From: Flavobacterium crassostreae
Lineage (GTDB): Bacteria > Bacteroidota > Bacteroidia > Flavobacteriales > Flavobacteriaceae
Length of the DNA stretch: 64,000 nucleotides
Direction of reading: 5' to 3'
Assembly (NCBI RefSeq): GCF_001831475.1
Contig: NZ_CP017688.1
Span: 2,542,001 to 2,606,000, forward strand
Shown: positions 57,925 through 64,000 of the stretch, one piece after another
Layout of the letters: every line of letters begins with the position of its first letter
Numbering within the stretch: the first letter of the stretch is position 1
The notes under the pieces: generated by a model
Database searches by the model: none
What the model saw: only the letters and a program-made list of their open reading frames with translations
Told to the model about the DNA's origin: nothing
Position numbers and translations under genes: made by a program

Positions 57925-60573
57925 TTATTCTTCTGTGTCGTCTGAATCATTTGAATCGTCTTCTGGATCGTCTTCTAAGTCGTCGTCGTCATCCTCGTTA
58001 TCGTCTTCTAAAACATCTTCTTCAAGAACTTCCAAAACAGGTTTTACTCTTTCAATTGTTGTTCCTTCAATGATATTTCCTTCCTCGTCAACTACTACTT
58101 CTTCCGCATCATCTTTCATGACCTTGGTCACTGCAGCAATAGAGTCTTTTCCTTTAAGGTTGATTAATTTTACTCCTTGGGTGGCACGTCCCATTACGCG
58201 TAAATCTTCAATTGCCATTCTAATGGTTAAACCAGATTTATTGATTATCATTAAATCATCGGCATCTGTCACGGCATTGATTGAGATTAATTGGCCTGTT
58301 TTTTCTGTGATGTTAAGTGTTTTAACGCCTTTTCCGCCTCGGTTAGTTATACGGTAAACGTCTTCTCCGTCTTCGTCAACTAATTTGGTTCGTTTTCCGT
58401 ATCCTTTTTCGGTAACTACTAAAACCTGAGAGTCATTGACAGCATCTTTATCTACAGTAACCATACCAATTACTTCGTCTTGGTCGTCTTTAAGGGATAT
58501 ACCACGCACCCCAGAAGCTGTTCTTCCCATTGGTCGTGTTTTTGTTTCTTCAAAACGGACTAATTTTCCGGACTTAACCGCTAGGATAATTTGACTTTCT
58601 CCATTGGTTAATTTGGCTTCTAACAACTCATCTCCTTCTTTGATGGTGATTGCAGCAACCCCATTAACTCTTGGTTTTGAATATTTCTCTAAAGAGGTCT
58701 TTTTGACTTGTCCTTTTTTGGTTACCATAACTAAATTATGGCTCTTAATATAGTCTTGGTCTTTTAGATCTTGGGTGCAAATAAAGGCTTTTACTTTATC
58801 ATCACTTTCAATATTTATAAGGTTCTGAATTGCTCTTCCTTTGGCTGTTTTGTTTCCTTCTGGAATTTCGTAAACGCGCATCCAGAAGCACTTTCCTTTT
58901 TGCGTAAAAAACATCATGTATTGGTGGTTGGTAGCTACAAACATGTGCTCTAAGAAATCTTGATCTCTTGTTCCGGCACTTTTTTGACCTACTCCACCTC
59001 TGTTTTGAGTTTTGTATTCGGAGAGATTGGTACGTTTGATATACCCTGCGTGCGATATGGTTATTACTACCTTTTCATCTGCAATTAAATCTTCGATGCT
59101 AACGTCTCCGCCTGAATATTCAATTACAGAACGGCGTTCGTCTCCGTATTTATCTCTAATTTCTACTAATTCTTCTTTAATCAAAGCAATTCTTAAGTTA
59201 ACATCTGCCAATAAAGCTCTTAAATGCTCTATTAATTTCATTATCTCTTCGTATTCTGCTCTTAATTTGTCTTGTTCTAGCCCTGTTAACTGACGCAAAC
59301 GCATCTCTACAATTGCTCTAGCTTGTATATCCGATAATTGAAACCTTTCAATTAACTTTTCTCTTGCTTGTTCGGTGTTTTTGGATGCTTTTATTAGCGC
59401 AATTACTTCGTCAATATTATCCGAGGCTATTATTAAACCTTCTAATATATGTGCTCTTTCTTCGGCTTTGCGTAACTCAAACTGGGTTCTTCGTACTACT
59501 ACATCATGGCGATGCTCTACAAAATAATGAATCATCTCTTTTAGATTCAGCATCTGAGGGCGTCCGTTCACCAATGCAATGTTGTTGACACTGAAAGAAG
59601 ATTGTAATTGGGTATATTTATATAAGGTATTTAAAACCACATTAGGTGTTGCATCTCGTTTTAAAATATAAACAATACGCATCCCATTTCTGTCTGATTC
59701 ATCACGGATGTTGGCTATACCGTCTATCTTTTTGTCATTAACTAAATCTGCAGTACGTTTGATCATATCTGCTTTGTTGACTTGATATGGTATTTCGGTA
59801 ACAATAATACACTCTCTACCGTCTACCTCTTCAAAACCAACTTTGGCACGCATAACTACTCTACCTCTACCGGTTTTAAAAGCTTCGCGAACTCCTTCGT
59901 ACCCATAAATAACTCCTCCTGTAGGAAAATCAGGGGCTTTAATATGTGTCATGAGCTCATCAATCTCAATAGCATTATTATCCATAAAGGCTAAGGTCCC
60001 GTTGATAACCTCTGTAAGATTATGCGGAGGCATATTGGTTGCCATACCTACTGCAATACCGGTTGCTCCATTGATTAGTAAGGTAGGAACACGTGTAGGC
60101 ATTACTTTAGGCTCATATAACGTATCGTCAAAGTTTAACTGAAAATCTACCGTTTCTTTTTCGATATCTGCCATTATTTCTTCCGAAATTTTACGCATTC
60201 TAGCCTCCGTATAACGCATTGCTGCAGGACTATCTCCATCTACAGACCCAAAGTTACCTTGACCATCCACTAATAAATAACGTAAACTCCACTCCTGAGC
60301 CATACGAACCATAGCATCATACACCGATGTATCTCCGTGTGGGTGGTACTTTCCTAAAACTTCCCCGACAATTCTTGCCGATTTTTTATGGGCTTTATTT
60401 GAAAAAACTCCTAAATCATACATCCCATAAAGAACTCTTCGGTGTACCGGTTTTAAACCATCTCTAACATCCGGAAGCGCTCTAGACACAATTACTGACA
60501 TGGAATAATCAATGTAAGCAGATTTCATTTCGTCTTCTATGTTAATAGGAATTATCTTTTCTCCTTCAGACAT
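57925..60573 (-). CDS. gyrA: DNA gyrase subunit A
   Basis: The 882-aa breakage-reunion subunit of gyrase. Near the N-terminus are [19 protein letters not shown] and the active-site [10 protein letters not shown] with Tyr121. The quinolone-determining region reads [13 protein letters not shown]. The C-terminal β-pinwheel has the GyrA-box-like [12 protein letters not shown], which favours GyrA over ParC, plus [12 protein letters not shown]. The last ~35 residues are almost only Asp, Glu and Ser, a marked acidic tail. A -7-like TATATTGG lies near 60617 on the minus strand; no clear -33 is seen. Confidence 0.96.
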   Translation of the reverse strand: MSEGEKIIPINIEDEMKSAYIDYSMSVIVSRALPDVRDGLKPVHRRVLYGMYDLGVFSNKAHKKSARIVGEVLGKYHPHGDTSVYDAMVRMAQEWSLRYLLVDGQGNFGSVDGDSPAAMRYTEARMRKISEEIMADIEKETVDFQLNFDDTLYEPKVMPTRVPTLLINGATGIAVGMATNMPPHNLTEVINGTLAFMDNNAIEIDELMTHIKAPDFPTGGVIYGYEGVREAFKTGRGRVVMRAKVGFEEVDGRECIIVTEIPYQVNKADMIKRTADLVNDKKIDGIANIRDESDRNGMRIVYILKRDATPNVVLNTLYKYTQLQSSFSVNNIALVNGRPQMLNLKEMIHYFVEHRHDVVVRRTQFELRKAEERAHILEGLIIASDNIDEVIALIKASKNTEQAREKLIERFQLSDIQARAIVEMRLRQLTGLEQDKLRAEYEEIMKLIEHLRALLADVNLRIALIKEELVEIRDKYGDERRSVIEYSGGDVSIEDLIADEKVVITISHAGYIKRTNLSEYKTQNRGGVGQKSAGTRDQDFLEHMFVATNHQYMMFFTQKGKCFWMRVYEIPEGNKTAKGRAIQNLINIESDDKVKAFICTQDLKDQDYIKSHNLVMVTKKGQVKKTSLEKYSKPRVNGVAAITIKEGDELLEAKLTNGESQIILAVKSGKLVRFEETKTRPMGRTASGVRGISLKDDQDEVIGMVTVDKDAVNDSQVLVVTEKGYGKRTKLVDEDGEDVYRITNRGGKGVKTLNITEKTGQLISINAVTDADDLMIINKSGLTIRMAIEDLRVMGRATQGVKLINLKGKDSIAAVTKVMKDDAEEVVVDEEGNIIEGTTIERVKPVLEVLEEDVLEDDNEDDDDDLEDDPEDDSNDSDDTEE

Positions 60574-60830
60574 AAGTTGTTATATTAAAAAATTATATTA
60601 GTTTCAAAACGTGCCAATATACGCTTTTTTGAAATTTTTAAAAGCTTTTTTTGAGACTAATTTCAAGGATTTATTAACAATAAAAATCCCCGTATTGTTG
60701 GCTATTTTTTTTGTGTATTGAATGCCATTACATTTGTTTTATTGGTTAATTAGCTGCCAAACGATCTTAAGGAATGATTTTTGTTTTTAAAATACTAATT
60801 CACTAAATTTACATTTACTAAACATATATT

Positions 60831-63380
60831 ATGGACGATAATTTTTCACCAAGAGTAAAAGACGTGATAACTTACAGTAAAGAAGAAGCTTTACGATTAG
60901 GGCATGATTTTATTGGTACCGAACATTTAATGCTAGGCATTCTAAGAGATGGCAATGGCAAGGCAATACAGATACTTAACAACCTAGATGTTAATCTAGA
61001 ACACTTACGTAAAAAGGTAGAAATTCTGAGTCCAGCAATACCTGGTATCGAAATAAATGCAGAGAAAAAAAACCTCCATTTGACCCGTCAAGCAGAGCGT
61101 GCGCTCAAAACCACTTTTTTAGAAGCCAAAGTTTTTCAGAGCCCTTCTGTGAGTACTGCGCATTTGTTACTATGCATTTTAAGAAATGAAAACGACCCCA
61201 CAACCAAGCTACTAAATAAACTTAAAATTGATTATGATGCAGCTAAAGAACAATATATAAATATGACACCAAACGAAGAAGAGTTTTTAGAAAACTTGCC
61301 AAGAGCAACCGAGTCCTTTAATGACGAACCAGGACAAGATGACAGCCTTAAAGAAGCTAGTTTTAACAATCCCGCTAATAAGTCACTCAAAAAATCCAAA
61401 ACACCCGTATTGGATAACTTTGGTCGTGATTTAACCGAAATGGCCGAAGAAGGAAAACTAGACCCTGTAGTGGGCCGTGAGAAAGAAATTGAGCGTGTAT
61501 CGCAAATTTTGAGCCGTCGCAAAAAAAACAACCCACTGCTTATAGGAGAGCCTGGTGTAGGTAAATCTGCCATAGCCGAAGGTTTGGCTTTGCGAATTAT
61601 ACAAAAAAAAGTTTCTAGAATACTATTTAACAAACGAGTAGTAACCCTAGATCTGGCCAGCCTTGTTGCAGGAACCAAATACCGAGGGCAGTTTGAAGAA
61701 CGCATGAAGGCTGTAATGAATGAATTAGAAAAAAATGATGACATTATTCTTTTCATTGATGAAATCCACACCATTGTTGGTGCTGGTGGTGCCACAGGAT
61801 CTTTGGATGCCTCCAACATGTTCAAACCTGCTTTAGCAAGAGGAGAAATTCAATGTATTGGAGCAACTACCCTGGATGAATACAGACAATATATTGAGAA
61901 AGATGGTGCTTTAGAGCGTCGTTTTCAAAAAATAATTGTGGAACCAACCTCTGTGGAAGAAACCATCACTATTTTAAACAACATAAAAAACAAATACGAA
62001 GACCACCATAATGTTTTTTACTCCAGCGAAGCAATCGAAGCCTGCGTAAAATTGACCGATAGATATATGTCTGAACGATTTTTGCCAGACAAAGCTATTG
62101 ATGCCTTAGACGAAGCTGGTTCTAGAGTACATATCACCAATATTGAAGTTCCAAAAAAAATACTAGACCTAGAGCGCCAATTAGAGGAAGTACGGGAACT
62201 TAAAAATGCCGTAGTCAAAAAACAAAAATACGAAGAAGCCGCAAAACTTAGAGACGACGAAAAACGCATCGAAAAAGATTTAGCACTGGCACAAGAACAA
62301 TGGGAAGAAGACGCCAAAAAGAACCGTATAGAAGTAACCGAAGACAATGTTGCTGATGTAGTCTCTATGATGACCGGAATTCCGGTTAACCGCATTGCGC
62401 AAACAGAAAGCAATAAATTAGCAAAATTACCGGAACTTATCGAAAGCAAAGTAATTGGTCAAAACGAAGCGGTAATTAAAATTGCACGTTCTATACAAAG
62501 AAATCGTGCTGGACTAAAAGATCCAAATCGCCCGATAGGCTCGTTTATATTTCTTGGTCAAACAGGTGTAGGAAAAACCCAATTAGCGAAGGTTTTGGCC
62601 AAAGAATTATTTGATTCTGAAGATGCCTTAATTAGAATTGATATGAGTGAATACATGGAAAAATTTGCTATCTCTAGATTAATCGGAGCGCCTCCAGGAT
62701 ATGTTGGCTATGAAGAAGGAGGGCAATTGACTGAAAAAGTAAGACGCAAACCCTACGCAGTGGTACTTCTAGACGAAATTGAAAAAGCACATCCAGATGT
62801 ATTCAATATGTTATTACAAGTACTTGACGATGGCTATTTGACCGATAGTTTAGGTCGGAAAATTGACTTCAAAAATACCATAATCATTATGACTTCTAAT
62901 GTTGGAGCCAGACAACTAAAAGATTTTGGACAAGGAGTTGGATTTGGAACTGCTGCCAAAGTAGCACAAGCAGATGATAATTCTAAAAGCATTATTGAAA
63001 ATGCATTAAAGAAAACCTTTGCTCCAGAATTTTTAAACCGTATTGATGATGTAATTGTGTTCAATGCACTAGAAAAAGAACACATAGACTTAATTATTGA
63101 AATTGAGCTAAAAAAACTATATGCGCGTATCGTTGAATTAGGATACAACCTAAAACTATCCGATAAAGCAAAAGCGTTTATCGCCGAGAAAGGTTTTGAC
63201 AAACAATTTGGAGCTAGACCTCTAAAAAGAGCCATCCAAAAATATGTTGAAGATGCTTTGGCAGAAGAAATTATCACCTCAAAAATAACCTCTGGTGACA
63301 AAATTTACATGGATATTGAAGAAGGAGCTCAAGAGCTTACGGTACGGGTTGAAAAAACAGAAGATACTACTAATGGGTAA
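60831..63380 (+). CDS. clpC: ATP-dependent Clp protease ATP-binding subunit ClpC
   Basis: An 849-aa Hsp100 unfoldase that feeds proteins to ClpP. Two Clp-N repeats (about residues 1-145: RLGHDFIGTEHLMLGIL and HLLLCILRNENDPTTKLL) are followed by AAA module 1 with Walker A GEPGVGKSAIAEG (about 238-250) and FIDEIHTI. A UVR motif (AAKLRDDEKRIEKDL near 467-481) marks ClpC rather than ClpB. AAA module 2 has GQTGVGKTQLAKVLAKELF (about 575) and LLDEIEKAHPDVFN. TACATTTG at 60729-60736 is a possible -7 box, but the nearest TTG is badly spaced. Confidence 0.95.
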   Translation: MDDNFSPRVKDVITYSKEEALRLGHDFIGTEHLMLGILRDGNGKAIQILNNLDVNLEHLRKKVEILSPAIPGIEINAEKKNLHLTRQAERALKTTFLEAKVFQSPSVSTAHLLLCILRNENDPTTKLLNKLKIDYDAAKEQYINMTPNEEEFLENLPRATESFNDEPGQDDSLKEASFNNPANKSLKKSKTPVLDNFGRDLTEMAEEGKLDPVVGREKEIERVSQILSRRKKNNPLLIGEPGVGKSAIAEGLALRIIQKKVSRILFNKRVVTLDLASLVAGTKYRGQFEERMKAVMNELEKNDDIILFIDEIHTIVGAGGATGSLDASNMFKPALARGEIQCIGATTLDEYRQYIEKDGALERRFQKIIVEPTSVEETITILNNIKNKYEDHHNVFYSSEAIEACVKLTDRYMSERFLPDKAIDALDEAGSRVHITNIEVPKKILDLERQLEEVRELKNAVVKKQKYEEAAKLRDDEKRIEKDLALAQEQWEEDAKKNRIEVTEDNVADVVSMMTGIPVNRIAQTESNKLAKLPELIESKVIGQNEAVIKIARSIQRNRAGLKDPNRPIGSFIFLGQTGVGKTQLAKVLAKELFDSEDALIRIDMSEYMEKFAISRLIGAPPGYVGYEEGGQLTEKVRRKPYAVVLLDEIEKAHPDVFNMLLQVLDDGYLTDSLGRKIDFKNTIIIMTSNVGARQLKDFGQGVGFGTAAKVAQADDNSKSIIENALKKTFAPEFLNRIDDVIVFNALEKEHIDLIIEIELKKLYARIVELGYNLKLSDKAKAFIAEKGFDKQFGARPLKRAIQKYVEDALAEEIITSKITSGDKIYMDIEEGAQELTVRVEKTEDTTNG

Positions 63381-63410
63381 ACACTCTGTGGATATGGAGT
63401 AGCAATTCTT

Positions 63411-63449
63411 AATAAACCCGTTACGTTTTTATAAACTAACGGGTTTATT
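63411..63449 (+). terminator. Terminator of clpC
   Basis: A perfect 13-bp stem (AATAAACCCGTTA with TAACGGGTTTATT) and a 13-base loop, followed by CTTTAAG. It lies 30 bases past the clpC stop. Confidence 0.75.
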
Positions 63450-63530
63450 CTTTAAGTAAATTAGCACCATTTTTAAAAACAAATATATACATTTGATTTT
63501 TTATAAAACAGTCTTAATAAATAGCAGCAT

Positions 63531-64000
63531 ATGTCTGAAAATAAAGTTATTCTTGGTAGTGAAGAATGGTGTTCCTTCCCAGAATTAAATATTCCTACCA
63601 TAAAAGCACGTGTAGATTCCGGCGCAAAAACCTCTGCGCTACACGCCATAAACATTGCACCTTTTATCAAAAACGAAACCAATTGGGTTCGTTTTGACAT
63701 CAACCCAATCCAAAACAATCTAAAAACGGTGATCCACTGTGAAGCGCCTTTAGTAGACAAACGAATTGTTAAAAGCTCTAGTGGTTTTAGAGAACACCGT
63801 TATGTTATTCGAACCAATTTACAAATAGGAGACTCCAATTGGCCCATAGAAATGACGCTAACCAACAGAGACTCCATGGGGTACCGAATGCTTTTGGGCC
63901 GAGAAGCAATGAGCGGAAGAGTGCTTGTAGATCCTGAAAAACAATTCTTGTTAGGACAACCAACCACCGATAGCTTAAAAGAACTTTATAAAAATGCTGA
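63531..64000 (+). CDS. RimK-associated ATP-dependent zinc protease-like domain (runs off the right edge)
   Basis: The first 157 codons of a protein whose N-terminal domain belongs to the RimK/LysX-associated protease-like family (PF05618 type). Key motifs are ARVDSGAKTSALHA, with the retropepsin-like DSGA, SSGFREHRYVIRTNL and YRMLLGREAMSGRVLVDP. In flavobacteria this domain is, as I recall, often fused to a RimK ATP-grasp ligase, which adds glutamates to ribosomal protein S6; that part would lie beyond the window. ATG at 63531. A -7 box TACATTTG lies at 63488-63495, without a proper -33. Domain assignment is good; the fusion is inference. Confidence 0.82.
   Translation, partial: MSENKVILGSEEWCSFPELNIPTIKARVDSGAKTSALHAINIAPFIKNETNWVRFDINPIQNNLKTVIHCEAPLVDKRIVKSSSGFREHRYVIRTNLQIGDSNWPIEMTLTNRDSMGYRMLLGREAMSGRVLVDPEKQFLLGQPTTDSLKELYKNA

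Noticed and set aside
60309..60345. Quinolone-resistance change in gyrA (Thr at the position of E. coli Ser83, with Ser next)
   Set aside because: The [10 protein letters not shown] form is, as I recall, usual for this group, so it cannot be called a mutation from one sequence.

Overview
The window is AT-rich chromosomal DNA of a Flavobacterium-like member of the Bacteroidota. The 16S rRNA gene reads as Flavobacterium. Start codons lack Shine-Dalgarno leaders. Several promoters match the Bacteroidota pattern TTG-N19/20-TAnnTTTG. The gene set (bshA, tamB, LptD-like, DUF4159, RluD-PASTA pair, miaE, coaD-ddl) is typical flavobacterial core genome. I see no prophage, insertion sequence, CRISPR array or defence island.

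Layout. 1-4.8 kb: edge of pcm, a PASTA-rluD pair facing ddl-coaD, and a PhnA-like zinc protein. 4.8-8.4 kb: an AraC regulator, receiver and histidine kinase operon, then miaE. 8.5-13.2 kb: glyA and fahA divergent, an Fsa-type aldolase, an intergenic repeat, an SDR, and an SRP RNA gene with its own promoter and terminator. 13.2-18.6 kb: glutaminyl cyclase, hutI, a tandem pair of paralogous anchored coiled-coil proteins, and hutG. 18.7-27.3 kb: a DEAD-box helicase, two DAACS symporters, aroC, an LpxH-like phosphoesterase, an outer-membrane protein, and bshA with a PrcB-like lipoprotein. 27.5-35.3 kb: an envelope operon (amidase, MCE protein, two Fe-S proteins, an unknown) diverging from an LptD-like gene. 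35.3-38.9 kb: ridA, then pfkA, gap and a sugar kinase. 39.1-49.9 kb: tamB diverging from a tsaD-rsmE-DUF4159-AI-2E-methyltransferase-unknown operon, then a VanX-like dipeptidase. 50.2-56.1 kb: a minus-strand rRNA operon in the order 16S, tRNA-Ile, tRNA-Ala, 23S, 5S, tRNA-Phe, tRNA-Leu, behind three tandem promoters. 56.6-64 kb: a TPR protein, gyrA, clpC and the start of a RimK-associated protease-domain gene.

Functional links. Envelope functions recur (ddl, amidase, MCE, LptD-like, LpxH-like, TamB, PASTA, VanX-like). Histidine catabolism is half present: hutI and hutG are here, hutH and hutU are not. Glycolysis genes pfkA and gap are adjacent.

No gene cluster looks like a clearly new system. 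The most interesting signals are small: a shared extended promoter motif at the rRNA and SRP RNA genes, a two-copy intergenic repeat with a conserved frame around a variable hairpin, a tandem duplication of an unknown coiled-coil family between two hut genes, large hairpins ahead of both DAACS genes, and a tamB gene whose signal anchor has no ATG.
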